From NCBI GenBank assembly GCA_008692225.1, contig VICG01000012.1, forward strand, positions 1,488,001 to 1,552,000: a stretch of 64,000 nt of DNA, in the 5' to 3' direction. Of this stretch, positions 13,072 through 24,780 are shown piece by piece. The notes beneath the pieces are model-generated. The model saw only the letters and a list, made by a program, of their open reading frames with translations, was not told where the DNA came from and did no database searches. The position numbers were made by a program, and so were the translations under genes. Origin of the DNA: Monilinia fructicola. Lineage: Eukaryota; Ascomycota; Leotiomycetes; Helotiales; Sclerotiniaceae. Position 1 is the first letter of the stretch. Every line of letters begins with the position of its first letter.

Positions 13072-15541
13072 ATGACAGTTAATTCCACAGCAAAAATGAC
13101 TACGAAATATCATCAACTTCTCATTCTTGACCGACCCTGCAAATATTGCAAAGTTCTTGAGCTAAAAGATTTGCAGCATGGCGGAAAAATGCGACATGAC
13201 CAACATAACAACCCCTATGTGGACTTTGGAGAAGTGGAAGTAACGGAAGCAATGAATGCAGAAAAAGGAACAACGGTGTTGATGGCAATTGATGCATTGA
13301 AGTCTGCCATGAGCACTGAGCCAAAAGAACCCAAAGTTCTCCCGAAATCTGAGTTGAAGCTTGGTTATCAGAGGAGTGATATCCTCCCCAATCTTCCTGG
13401 ACTCGCTACTACTGCGAACCAAGGCTGTGCGTTCTGCAAGGTTCTTCGTGATGATCTCATTTCTGCCAATTTGCAGGATGGAACATCGGATACAGAAGAA
13501 TCTTGTGCAAAGGAAAGGGCGATTCCGATGGAAATCGTGATTACAGAAGTCACATACCAGTTTCGCGAGTTTGAAACTGGTTCTGAACTCCATGAAGATG
13601 ATCCAAAGATATGGTTGGATTCGCTATATGTTTATTTCACAGTGACTTCCGGAGTTGAGAATATTGAAAAGTCACTACATTATAACTTTTGTACGGATGC
13701 TTCTGGTAAGAAATCATGTCCTTTCCCCTCCCCCCCTCTCCTCCAATCCCATCTCAATTTATACAGAGATATAAAAAAATAACTTTCTGAGTCGAGTCTT
13801 AGATCTTTGTGCCAAGTGGTTTAGTCTTGGTCGATTGCCTGTAGTGAACGATAGATTATCTGCTCCCAATTTGGATCGCATAAAGGCACTTATCAGTCGT
13901 GCTTTAGAAGAGAAGCCTATTGAGAATGTTCATCAAGAATTTTTGCCAACACGGTTGCTTGACTTGGAGTCTGATTGCTCCTCAGGCCTACGACTAGTTG
14001 TCACAAAGGGTGACCCTGAAATTAGTAAACTGGATCCCATCCAAAAAAGATACGCAGCGCTAAGTTATTGTTGGGGGTCAGCCTCTGAAGCAAAACAGCA
14101 GCTCAAGACTACCCATGATACTCTGGATTCACACCTTTTAGAAATTCAACTGATCAATGTGCCAAAAACAATTTCGGATGCGATTCAGGTATGCCGTTGC
14201 CTGGGCATTAGATACCTCTGGGTCGATGCTCTATGCATTATTCAGGGAAGTGAAGAAGATTGGAACAAGGAATCATTTTCAATGTCGCATATATACTCAA
14301 ATAGCTTCCTTGCACTGTGTTATCGAAGGAAATTCTTGCTTGAGTGGGTTTCTTGAACCAGCCTATTCTCCGCCCACAGTGCAAATTAATTTCCAATCCG
14401 AGATACACAAGTCTATTTCAGGAGCACTTTACCTTCGGATGTTACACCCGCCTCATGAAACCCTTAAGGTATTTAGCGAACAGATTGGAAAGCCTATCGG
14501 GAAACCTGATAACCCCTCAAGTGCTGATTTTGAGGAAGCTGCATGGGAAGAGCGAGGCTGGACGTTCCAAGAAGATCAGCTCTCACCTCGAAAACTATAT
14601 TTCGGGAAGCGGATGGCATACATGAGTTCTGGAAAACTATGTGAAGCTGCAGATGGCACTAGATTCTCTCGCGAGACCTATGTAAACATGGAAAACACCC
14701 TTGGACAGACGCTCAGTGGCTGGTACAACTTAGTCAAAGCATATACGGAACGGAAGCTTTCTTTCGAACACGACAAGCTTCCTGCCATTTCTGCTTTTGC
14801 AAGAAACATATGCGATCGATTTCCTCACCAAAAATATTTTGGCTGGCCTTTGGGAATCTGACTTACATAAAGGGCTTCTCTGGACTACGCATACATGGCT
14901 GGAATTTGAAAACTATTATAAGCCACCTGGTGCAATGTATATTGCACCTTCTTGGAGCTGGGCCTGCCGTCCTTGCAATATTACCTGGATAAGTGGAATA
15001 GGAAGGGGTGAAGAAGTCAAATACTCACCAGAATTCACTTTAAATCATGCAGAGATTCTGGTTCCGAAAGAAAAACCCATATGGTCGTGTATCGATGGGT
15101 CGGCTTTCAATTCGTGGCAAAGTCTTCAAGCCACCCCTATGCGAGCATGGCCGGGTCAGAATCAAAAATAACGGGGATTATGGCAAATATTTGACCATTG
15201 TATTCAACTATGTTCTGCGGTCAGAGGACAATAAATATATCGCCCATATGATTCTAGACTGGGACTACCATTCCGTTTCTCACGACGATGATGGATATCC
15301 TCGAGGACCGGTCGACCAATTGTCACTTCTATTAGTCTCCAGAACTACACTTGATCAGCAATTTATGTTTCCAACTTACGACCTCACTGATCAGGAAGTA
15401 ATGCTTGGAATCCTTATCAGACCTGTACCTGGAATGAACAATGAATACGAGAAATTGGGAATTTGGTACTCCGAAAATAGAGACCTTGGTGGGGTGAAAT
15501 TTTGGGAAGAAATTCCTTTTCAGGAATTGATACTTGTTTAG
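13072..15541 (+). pseudogene. HET-domain (heterokaryon incompatibility) gene with three +1 frame breaks
   Basis: Exon 1 (13072-13705) encodes an N-terminal region with two CxxC pairs (CKYC and CAFC). An intron follows (13706-13802, GTAAGA to CTTAG). Exon 2 carries a clear HET domain: YAALSYCWG at about residues 295-303, NVPKTISDAIQVCRCLGI, LWVDALCIIQ at about 350-359, then DWNKE and IYSNSF. Later parts match the usual layout of long HET proteins (WEERGWTFQEDQLSPRKLYF, then PSWSWA). The frame changes by +1 three times: near 14318-14325, at 14811-14820 beside a tandem CGAT duplication, and near 15071-15080 beside a run of five A. Without these shifts the product would be about 790 residues. HET domains act in allorecognition and programmed cell death. 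The copy appears inactivated unless the shifts are sequence errors. The start could also be the ATG at 13096. Confidence 0.85.
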
Positions 15542-15664
15542 ATTCTGTAAACATGATTGATAATTGGTTCATTAGGAGTACAATTTCAAGCTATATTAGA
15601 AGTCATTGGCACGAGTTTTGTGCAGTGATACGATTAGTCTTTTCATTATGCATTTAGATTCTAA
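15542..15664. other. 3' flank of the HET gene
   Basis: Short spacer between the HET stop codon and the long-TIR element. No feature was seen. Confidence 0.4.
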
Positions 15665-15985
15665 GTCGCTTACCCTACTTCTCGCCACCCCCCCCATTTG
15701 GCCAACATTTTACACCAAAAACGGCCATTTTAATATATTAATAACTCTACAAAAAATAAATATATATTTTATAAATTTCAATTAAAGCTTCTATATATAT
15801 TTATTAATAGATTTTGAAACTCTTAAACTTTTACGATTTTTTTATAAAGAGTAATATAGAATTATAGAAAATTAAAATTTTCGGTTTCGGATTTGTATGG
15901 AAATTATATACAAAATTAGAACTTTGAAAAAAAAAGATTATAACTTTCAAATAAAAATAGTTAAAAATAATCTATAAATTTTTAT
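15665..15985 (+). repeat. Left long terminal inverted repeat
   Basis: Matches the reverse complement of 19752-20066 with scattered substitutions, many of them C-to-T or G-to-A. Confidence 0.75.
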
Positions 15986-16199
15986 AAAGTCCATTATACA
16001 ATATACAATAAATAAGCTATTTAAAATATATATAATAATTTAAAATCATTGAGTAAATTGAAATTGTATTTTTTTATTTAAAATTTCATCGTTAAAATCT
16101 AGAAATCTATGTTTTAGAGCCAGCGAGAAAATCATCCTCCGATATGTGTGGAATATGTATGGCGTTAAATTTCAATCCTGTTAAAGTTAGATTGTATGC

Positions 16200-16497
16200 T
16201 TTGTGGATGTGTTTTGTAAGGCACATACAATTTGAGGGTCACGTGATCTGGATTTCCGTTATATTTGTTCTATATATAGTATATACAGTATTATAAGCTA
16301 TATACTATAAAACAATCACATGATCTCAATTGTCACGTGATTTCCATTTCGGCCATTTCATTCCGGCTATTCTATTCCATTTCGAAATAATAAATAAAAT
16401 AATAATAATAATAAATAATAAATAATAAATAATAAATAATAAATAATAAATAATAAATAATAAATAATAAATAATAAATAATAAATAATAAATAATA

Positions 16498-16530
<33 letters not shown>

Positions 16531-16624
16531 TAATAATAATAAATAATAAATAATAAATAATAAATAATAAATAATAAATAATAAATAATAAATAATAAAT
16601 AATAAATAATAAATAATAATAATG
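16200..16624 (+). repeat. Microsatellite-tailed repeat (partial copy)
   Basis: CATTTCGGCCATTTCATTCC near 16348 is followed directly by an (AATAAATA/AAT)n tract at 16387-16624. The same junction of a CATTTCGGCC motif with an AATAAT-type tract recurs at 24306-24420 (inverted) and 37640-37870. This indicates a dispersed element that ends in a simple-repeat tail. The upstream part here contains two TCACGTGAT sites and does not match the body of the other copies well. Confidence 0.55.
16387..16624. repeat. (AAT)n / (AATAAATA)n microsatellite
   Basis: About 240 bp of almost pure AAT and AATAAATA units, forming the tail of the repeat described above. Confidence 0.95.
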
Positions 16625-18599
16625 ATTAATTAATTAAATATTATTTTTTATTTAGTTTAAAGATATATAATATAAGAACTTCAAAATAAATAATACTTTA
16701 AATAAGTATTATTTTAATTAAGATTTAAATTTAATAAGAAAAGAAAGATTTTATTATAAATTAATTATAAGAAAAGTATTACAATATAAAATATTTAATA
16801 ATTAAGTATAACATTATTAATATAAGAGTTTTAAGTTTAATATAAAAATAATCTAGTTTTTTAAAGAATATAAATCTAAATTTATAAAAAAAAAAAATTT
16901 GAAAAATAAATAATTAATAAATAAAATCTTTTAGAAAATTTTAGAATTTAAATTAAAAAAAGAAATAAGTTTATTTATATTTAATTTTAAAAATATTAGA
17001 GAATATAGATAGCTTTAAAGCTTTTATATTAAATGTAATTCATAAGTAGAATAAATAGAATAAATATTTTTAAAATAAGTATATATATATTATTATTATA
17101 AGTTTTTATTTATAGTTTATAATATAGTTTAGTTCTTTTATAATATACTTTAAGAAATATAATAGAAAATTTATTAATATTATGAGAATATTTTATTTAG
17201 ATTATTAAAATGAAGAAAAAAAATTTAAGAGAAACAAAATATATTTTATTAATATATTATAAAAAACGATATTTTGAATATAGATTACAATATATATAAA
17301 AATTATATAATTAATAAAAAACAAACAAATATAAGAAAAAAAGAAATAGAAAAGAGAAAATTTAATAAAGTAAAAAATAAAAATAAGTATTAATAAAATA
17401 AAATAAGAAAGTATTTTAATATAAAATCTAAAAGAATTAATATAAATACTTTTTTAATTTTAGAAATTTTAATATATTATAATTTTTATTATTAAAAAAT
17501 AATAAAGACAAAAATAATTTATAAAATATTTAAAATTTAATATATAATAAGCTTTTACAATATTCAAAATAAAAATAATTAATAAAAAAATATCATAATA
17601 AAGATTTTTTAATATTAGTTTATTTAAAAATAGAATAAAATAATAAAATAAAATAAATAGAAGAAATAATATTAAATACTTTATTATATTATTTTTAAAA
17701 TAATAATTTATTTATAAAAATATATATTTATTCAAGTTTTATAATATAATAATTAATATTTTTTATTATTAAAGTTTATTAATAAAAATATATTTTATCA
17801 ATATAATTCTTTTTAAAATAAAAAAGAATTTTTTTTATATAAACTCTATTAGTTATTCTATTAAATTTTAATTTTGATTTATATAAAAACTTAAGATTTC
17901 TTGAATATAGTTTTTAAATTTTCCAAAAAATTAAAATATTATTAATATAAGGATTTCTTTTTATCAAGTATTATTTAGAAAATTATTAAAAGTTATATAG
18001 AATTATATATAATATATATTGTTTTAATTTATTAATATAAAGTTATAAATTAAGATTAATTTTTTTAAGATTGAAATCAATTATATATTTTACTTAACAA
18101 TTATATTTATTAATTTATAATAATATTTTAAAAAATACTAAAATATAAAATAAACATAAAGTTTAATAATAGAAATTTAAAATATATTTATAATAATGAA
18201 AATTAATTAAAAAAATTATTTTATATTAATTAAATAAATAATATAATAAAAGAAGTATAACAGTATTAATAAAAATTAACTTCTTATTTTTATGAAAAAA
18301 TCACTTAAAACTTTTTTTAATAAAATATTAATTAAGATAATAAATAACTTAAAAATAGAAGTTTTGTTATATTTTTTTTATTATAAACAATATTATATTA
18401 TAAATTAATATTAATATTGATATTAATATCATAAAGTAAAAGTAATTATTTAATAATATTATTTAGTTTTCTTTAATTATTTTATTATAATTTTATTTTA
18501 GATATTAATATTAAGATTCTTAATTTTTTTAATAAATTTAATTTGTTTTGAATTAATACTATATTAAAAATTCATTGAAAAATAAAATATATATTTTTT

Positions 18600-19275
18600 A
18601 TATATTTGATTTTTTAAAAATTATAATAAATTATTAAATGAATTTAAGGTAATAGAAAAAAGCTTTAAAATATTATAAAATTAAAAATTATATAATAAAT
18701 ATTTTAAATTTTCAAATATTAATTTTTTCACATTCTGAAATTTTTTTAAAAGAGTTTATTATTTTGTTTTATTTTATATTTTTTACATTAAAAACTTTTA
18801 TAAATTATATTTTATTATTGAATATATAGAAATCAAAAATTATATTAAATAAAATATTTAATTTTATATAATATATTAATTTTAATTAAGTTTTATTTAT
18901 AATTATTAAATTTATAAAAGTTTTTTAAAATAAAGAGAAAAATATATAATAATAAAGATATTATATAATTTAAACATCTATATAAAAATTATTATTATAT
19001 TTAATATTTTAATAAAATATATAATAATTATAATTTAAATAAAAGATATTATAATATAAATTTATAATAAATTTATATAATAAAATATTACTTTTTATTT
19101 TTATAGATTTAAATATATAAAATATTAATTTTTCAAATTTTTAATATTCCAAAGTTTTATTTAAAAGATTTTATAGATTTGTTAATCTATTAAGGATTTT
19201 TAGATATTTAATATAAATTTTCGTTTTTGATGGATGTTTAGTTTAGTATTAATTTAAAACAACGTTAAATAATAT
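18600..19275 (+). repeat. Dispersed AT-rich repeat, copy 1
   Basis: Aligns by eye to 56990-57995 over several hundred bases, including the right end with TTTAAAACAACGTTAAAT (counterpart TTAAAACAACACTAAGT near 57970). A third copy of the right end lies at about 62620-62680. No coding capacity. Probably a RIP-mutated transposon of unknown class. Confidence 0.5.
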
Positions 19276-19540
19276 ATAAAATTTAAGATAATTTTTAAAA
19301 AAATATTTTTATATATTTTTATACAAATAGTAATTTAAAAAATAATAATCAATAGAAAATTTAAATAATATATAGTATAATATTTTCTTAACAATTAAAA
19401 ATAATAAATCTTTAAAAAGATAATAATTATATTTATAATTTTTTTAATATTTATAATATTTATAAAAAAATAAAAGGCTCTTAAACACTAGGGAGCGCAG
19501 CTCCCACCCAATTAAACATTTATTATAAATAATAGTATAT

Positions 19541-19702
19541 TGTAACGAATATCACGTGCCTAAGGCACGTGATATCTCATCACGCTAGGCGATATTGTAT
19601 ATATAAGAGATCTCTAGGTCCCTTAAAGATCTCTTCCCTCCTTAGCTTTCTCATTCTAATTAACTAACCTCTATTGACTCGCTCTAGTATGTGATCGTGA
19701 CA
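19541..19702 (+). mobile_element. Solo LTR, CACGTG-hairpin family, copy 1
   Basis: 162 bp beginning TGTAACGAAT and ending GATCGTGACA, flanked by the 5-bp target duplication TATAT (19536-19540 and 19703-19707). It contains the palindrome ATCACGTGCC/GGCACGTGAT at 19551-19573 and is nearly identical to 36481-36643. No internal region is present, so it is a solo LTR left by recombination. Confidence 0.85.
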
Positions 19703-19751
19703 TATATCATTAAAATAATGAATTCGATTAAAATTAGCTTTAAGATTGTTT

Positions 19752-20066
19752 AACAATTTTTAGATTATTTTTAGCTATTTTTGTTAAATAAATATAATTT
19801 TTTTTAGAGATTTTGATTTCGTATAGGATTTACATATAAATCGAAAATTGGAATTTTAATTTTTTATAATCTATTATTACTCTTTATAAAACAATCGCAA
19901 AAATTTAAGATTTTCAAAATTTATCAATAATTATATATGGAAGCTCTAGTTAAAATTTAAAAAATATATATTTATTTTTCGTAGAATTATAAATACGTTA
20001 AAATGGTCGTTTTTGGTGTAAAATGTTGGCCAAATGGAGGGGGTGGCGAGAAGTAGGGTAGGCGAA
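19752..20066 (-). repeat. Right long terminal inverted repeat
   Basis: Inverted partner of 15665-15985; see the parent element. Confidence 0.75.
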
Positions 20067-21222
20067 TTACAGAGTACTTATCATATTGAATTTCATGTTA
20101 CTGAAAATATTATATATGTTACGGAATATCCATGTGATTATAGTTGGTTTATTTTCTAATGTTGTATAGCTCTTCGTCGTCCCTACTACACCAAACCTTG
20201 GAAATCATCCGAACTCCTTAGTAGGATTATTTATTCTTATATATAATGATATTGTAGTATTACTATATACATATTTCAAATTAAACTATTTAGCATTTAA
20301 TTATTGGTCTATGTATAATGCTATCGCTCCTACAGTTTAATGGCAGATCAAATCAGGCAAGTCTAGCTTTTAAAGATTACTTTATCATTATACTATTCTT
20401 ATACTACTCAATCGACAAAGTGACTTGCTAATTATGCTATGATATCGTTGTTGATAATATATATATATAGTGATTATCCCAGTTTCGCTTCGCACACAAT
20501 TCATTCTTAGCTAACCTCCTTTTAAATCTCAGGAGCAATCTCGAATATTAAAAATCAATAGTGTCAGTCTTTGGAAGCCATATAGTATTTGCAGAACACC
20601 ACATGAAGAATTGATACCCTCGGTATAAATATACTATAGTCATCAATTTTATAATTCAAGATACAACGCTAAAACATTTCTAATTTATTATCAGTGATTG
20701 CCCAGCCAAAGAGTAAGTCATTATAGTTTTGATCTTGATTCTACGAATGTATAGTCAAAAAAACCTATCTTCCCGCTAGTGCTCGCATAATATTACATTA
20801 GATCGAATGAAGTTTTCAATATAGAAGTTTTATTCTTATTAAGATACGTTCAACTTCTGAGAAATAAATGTATATATTCCTTAGGAATAAAAAGCTAGTT
20901 ATTGTATTAAATTCGTTTTAAAAGAATCGAGTGTTATTATTCATTTGAACTAATAATTAGATATACAAGAGACGATAAGTCTCATTCATAACTATATCTT
21001 CAAATTAGATTAGAGATGATTATATAAGAAGATGAGAGAATAGTTTACGTGTTATCCCTGATATACTCTACTTTATCGTGTCATTTAGCGAGGGCGATAG
21101 CCCCGAGCATCTATAAAGGGGCTCTGCTTTTTAAAAGACATTTAATATAGAGGTTTAGAAATATATTAATACATTAATTGAATGTCGTATTTGTAATACT
21201 TCAATTATATACCTTTTCCTAT

Positions 21223-21268
21223 GCGGCGTTAGAATTATAATGAATACTAAAATCGTTGCTAACGCCGC
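21223..21268. repeat. Perfect 10-bp hairpin
   Basis: GCGGCGTTAG (21223-21232) and its exact complement CTAACGCCGC (21259-21268) are separated by 26 bases. The GC-rich arms stand out in AT-rich surroundings. Function unknown; it could be a relic of a foldback element. Confidence 0.6.
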
Positions 21269-21313
21269 GGTGTCACGCTACCACACCATTATGATTATAT
21301 AAACCCCATATAA

Positions 21314-21494
21314 TTGTCACGAGTATCACGTGCTTGGGACACGTGATATCTCATTACGCTTACCTTAGTTTAAGCTAGCCTTAAACTAAACGATATTGTA
21401 CATAGAAGAGATCTTTAAAAGATCTTTTCTTTCTTTAGCTTTCTTATTCTAGTTAATTGCCCTTTATTGATTCGCTTTGTATGTGATCGTGATA
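21314..21494 (+). mobile_element. Solo LTR, CACGTG-hairpin family, copy 2
   Basis: 181 bp from TGTCACGAGT to GATCGTGATA, with target duplication ATAAT (21309-21313 and 21495-21499). It is longer than its relatives because of an extra palindromic segment, TTAGTTTAAG-CTAGC-CTTAAACTAA, at 21365-21389. It keeps the CACGTG palindrome at 21324-21346. The terminal CA has become TA, consistent with RIP. Confidence 0.8.
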
Positions 21495-22059
21495 ATAATG
21501 ACTATAAACAATAGTAAACCACTCGAAGTCTACTAACTACTAAAGAATTGCATTTATACTATAAAATCAAAATCATTTTACCTCCATGCTATTATAATAG
21601 AAAGGTAGTTGATTTTATAATTAAATAATAATATCTATAACGGAATACTTATCACGGAGTATAGGAAAACAATAGGATATTAGTTATCGAATAGTTATTA
21701 TTGATGAATATAATGAAGAGATGATATTAGGTTGAAAGAAAGCTCCTATAACCCTTAGCTCCACCACCTCTAGCTCCTCTTCTAACCATGCAACACGCTA
21801 GTGGGAAGTGGGAGATAGAACCTATTATCTAAGCTGGAATATCAAATTTATAGTAATATAGTGAGTGCGAAATCTAGGATGGAATTATAGGATCTATCGT
21901 GGAAGAGGGCGAAGGGTATGGTAGTGAATGGAGTAGTAAAAGTTATCTTGGGATGGTAGAATCTAGAATAGAATCGTGATGGAATGATTAAACGTAGCAT
22001 AAGAATCAAAACATATCAATCTCTCGGCATGAGATTAATTTACTATTTATTCATTTAGT

Positions 22060-22344
22060 CTAAGATGGAAAATCACTCAGTGGCTTTACCTCTGCAATAT
22101 CTTCAACGTCGAAGGTGTCGCCTTCAATGCGGACATTTTCTCCTCGTGGCACTTGGAGAATTGCTGGTACTAGATCATATAGCGAAAGTGGTTTCAAGAT
22201 AAGATTTTTCAAGCGAGGGTCCGAAGTTTGAATCAATACGCCATCATGGAGATACCAGGTTGCAAACTCACACTCTGCAACCGGATCTTTATCATCATCT
22301 TCGTGCGAAAGACTCACTCGAATATTAAGGGTCAATTCAGCCAT
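22060..22344 (-). CDS. Small hypothetical protein, 94 residues
   Basis: An ATG-started frame with G at -3 encodes an acidic 94-residue protein with no signal peptide and no predicted membrane segment. Notable are an acidic patch near the N-terminus (EDDDKD, residues 15-20), VPRGENVRI in the middle and an acidic C-terminal third. Its base composition is clearly higher in GC than the surrounding sequence and it is free of the stop codons that fill neighbouring DNA, so it looks like a genuine coding exon. I do not recognise the family. It may be a complete small gene or the last exon of a larger one whose upstream part has been lost. It sits between a solo LTR and the TIR element starting at 22645. 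Confidence 0.5.
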   Translation of the reverse strand: MAELTLNIRVSLSHEDDDKDPVAECEFATWYLHDGVLIQTSDPRLKNLILKPLSLYDLVPAILQVPRGENVRIEGDTFDVEDIAEVKPLSDFPS

Positions 22345-22644
22345 CGCACCGGGTAATGCTTTGACTATGTTAGTTTGGATCTGTCGATTTTGAAAGGAAT
22401 TAACAACTGAGAACTCAAAGTTTTCAACTCTTCAAAGTATGATCTTAAGTCCAAGATCAATTAATTTATCTCTAAGAATATAAGGTAACATATCGATAAT
22501 ATCTAATCATATAAATGTAAAGATATGACATTGGCTTTTCAAGCTAAGACGATCCTTTATAGAATTATAAATCTTATTAGAGCATTGATATTGTTTATTA
22601 TAGAAGTATTTTAAATAATAACACGCATTGTGTAAATATTATTA
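22345..22644. other. Upstream flank of the 94-residue ORF
   Basis: Moderately AT-rich; should contain the promoter of the small ORF. No clear motif. Confidence 0.35.
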
Positions 22645-23694
22645 GAAGGTTCCACGGGCCAACTGAACGCGCTAAGCCCTTTTAGTTGATATGCTAGCAA
22701 TATCTTATTCTTAAAGGTATAATTAACTTTTATACTTTATTATTGTAATATATACTTTAATAATAATAATAATTACATAATAGACTTACTTTTTCATTAA
22801 TATAATTATTAAAAATTATTAAAAATTATTAAAAATTATTAAAAAATAATTTATAATTTTTCTTATAAAATTTATAATAGTAAACTTTTTATAAATATAT
22901 TTTATTAATTAATTTATATTATTAAACTATTAACAAAATAGAATATTAAATTTTTTATATTTCTATTATTTATAAGTTTATAAATTATTATATATAAAAA
23001 CGTTTTATTTTTTAAAACTAAAAATTATTAATTAATAATAAACAATTTAATTTAAAAAATAAATTGAAAAAACAGATTTTTAGAAAATTATAAACATTTT
23101 ATAATGTATTATTAATAAAATATTTATAATTATTTTTTAATATATTATTAATAAAATATTATAAGATAAACGATATTTATAATTTTAAAAATATAATTTA
23201 TATATAGTTTTTAAATAGGTTTTAAAATTATTTCTATAATTCTTTTTAATATATAATATAATAATAATTAAGTTTATTATTAAAATTATTATATTATAAA
23301 AATCATTATTTTATTAAGTATAATATATTAAAAAAGATTATTTATAAGATTTTTATATTTATTAAGCATTTTATATAATTTAAAGCTTTTAAATTTTTAT
23401 ATATTTATATATATAAAAATGTTTTTTATTTTTATTTTTAATTAAAAGATTTTAATAGAATCTTATAAAATTTATTTATTGTAAATAAATATATAATAAA
23501 TTCTTAAAAGAGTTTTTATTATTATTAAAAACTAAATAAATATAATATTTTATATATACTTTTTTTAAAAAAAAGTATTATTCATTTTAAAATTAAAATC
23601 ATCAATACAATTTATATAATATCTTATAAAAATTAATAAAATATATCAATTAGTATATAAAGATTAATGTAAAATTATTTAATAAATAAATTTA

Positions 23695-23846
23695 CTAGCA
23701 CTCGCGGAAATAAATTTTCAGACTATGGATTCTTTCGAATTTTATTACTTAATGGGGGCTAGCCCCCAAACCCCCAATCCTCACTTCGTTCGAGGCTATA
23801 AATTCTACGAATCCATAATCTAAAAATTTTTTTCCGCGAGTGCTAG
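23695..23846. mobile_element. 152-bp foldback MITE
   Basis: Starts CTAGCACTCGCGGAAA and ends with the inverse TTTCCGCGAGTGCTAG, flanked by TA (23693-23694 and 23847-23848). The inverted arms extend to about 50 bp each. The centre keeps a GC-rich block with GGGGGCTAGCCCCC. It is nested in the 2.2-kb TIR element and abuts an AAT tract. Confidence 0.85.
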
Positions 23847-23849
23847 TAT

Positions 23850-23854
<5 letters not shown>

Positions 23855-23940
<86 letters not shown>
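23855..23940. repeat. (AAT)n microsatellite
   Basis: Pure AAT repeats starting within about ten bases of the MITE's right target duplication. Confidence 0.95.
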
Positions 23941-24305
23941 GAAAGAAATTATTTTTAAAATCCTTTACTATTATATATTTATTTTCTACTTCTCAATTCT
24001 AATATAATACTCTTATATTATAAATATATATCTTATTTAATTATATTCTATATTAAATATATTAATAACATTATATCTTTTTTTTCTTTCTATATCTCAT
24101 TTTATCTTTTTTAATATATTTTTAATATTATTCTTTTTAATATATTTTTTTATATAATTCTTTCTATTTTATTTATTTAATTTTTAAATTTTTTTCTATT
24201 TAATTTAAAATTTAGATTTTATAAAAAAGCTTTATAATTTTTATAAATTTCTTAATATATTCTTAATTATATATAAATTATACTTAGCTTTTTTTATAAT
24301 TATAA

Positions 24306-24780
24306 TATTTATTATTTATTATTTATTATTTATTATTTATTATTTATTATTTATTATTTATATAATAAGGCCTATATAAAATAGCTGGAATGGAATGGCC
24401 GAAATGAAATGGGCCGAAATGGAATGGGCAAAATGGTCGACTACCTTTCGCAATGGCCGAAATGCTCGACTACCTTTCGAAATGGCCGGAATAATTTAGC
24501 TCCCTTTCGAAATGGCCGGAATAATTAGCTCCGAAGCAGAACGGAAAGTCGGCATTAAAAATTAAGGTTTTTTGCTTACTAATGTTCGACCAATTAAAAT
24601 TTTTGCGGAATACTTATGACCAATCACAAGAGAGCTTGAGATTTAAGGTTTATGTTTTTGCATTTTGAACTCCTATTAGTACAGGTATAATAATCACATG
24701 CATAACAAATTGATGAACTAAGATTCTTCGAATCCATTATATTGAAATTAATATCAAATATAATAATAAAATAAAAGAAT
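24306..24780 (-). repeat. Microsatellite-tailed repeat, copy in minus orientation
   Basis: Read on the minus strand, a body of about 420 bp ends in four degenerate copies of an approximately 28-bp unit (ATTCCGGCCATTTCGAAAGG plus spacer, 24390-24530). These are followed by CATTTCGGCC/CATTCC motifs and an AATAAT-type tail (24306-24360). The body aligns with 35630-35757 plus 37530-37660, where another transposon has split it. A simple-repeat 3' tail is reminiscent of SINE/LINE retroposons; no coding capacity is visible. Confidence 0.65.

Larger units (their letters stand above)
15665..20066. mobile_element. Long-TIR element, about 4.4 kb, heavily mutated and filled with later insertions
   Basis: The outer ends are inverted copies of each other over roughly 320 bp: 15665-15985 on the left and 19752-20066 on the right. 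Both begin with TACCCTACTTCTCGCC just inside the boundary, followed by CATTTGGCCAACATTTTACA. The interior is extremely AT-rich with no open frame, as expected after RIP. It contains a microsatellite-tailed repeat, a member of a dispersed repeat, and a solo LTR next to the right TIR. A transposase cannot be recognised, so the superfamily is unknown. A 339-bp relative lies at 37882-38220. Alternatively, the two ends may belong to separate insertions in opposite orientation. Confidence 0.6.
20067..22059. other. Gene-free AT-rich spacer with one solo LTR
   Basis: No open frame of note. It holds the solo LTR at 21314-21494 and a hairpin at 21223-21268; otherwise unexplained sequence. Confidence 0.5.

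Noticed and set aside
14322..14366. A 43-bp intron (GTTATC to ACCAG) that would repair the first HET frame break
   Set aside because: It restores the frame but lacks a good branch site, and would remove GNSCLSGFLEP-like sequence that looks coding. Kept only as an alternative.
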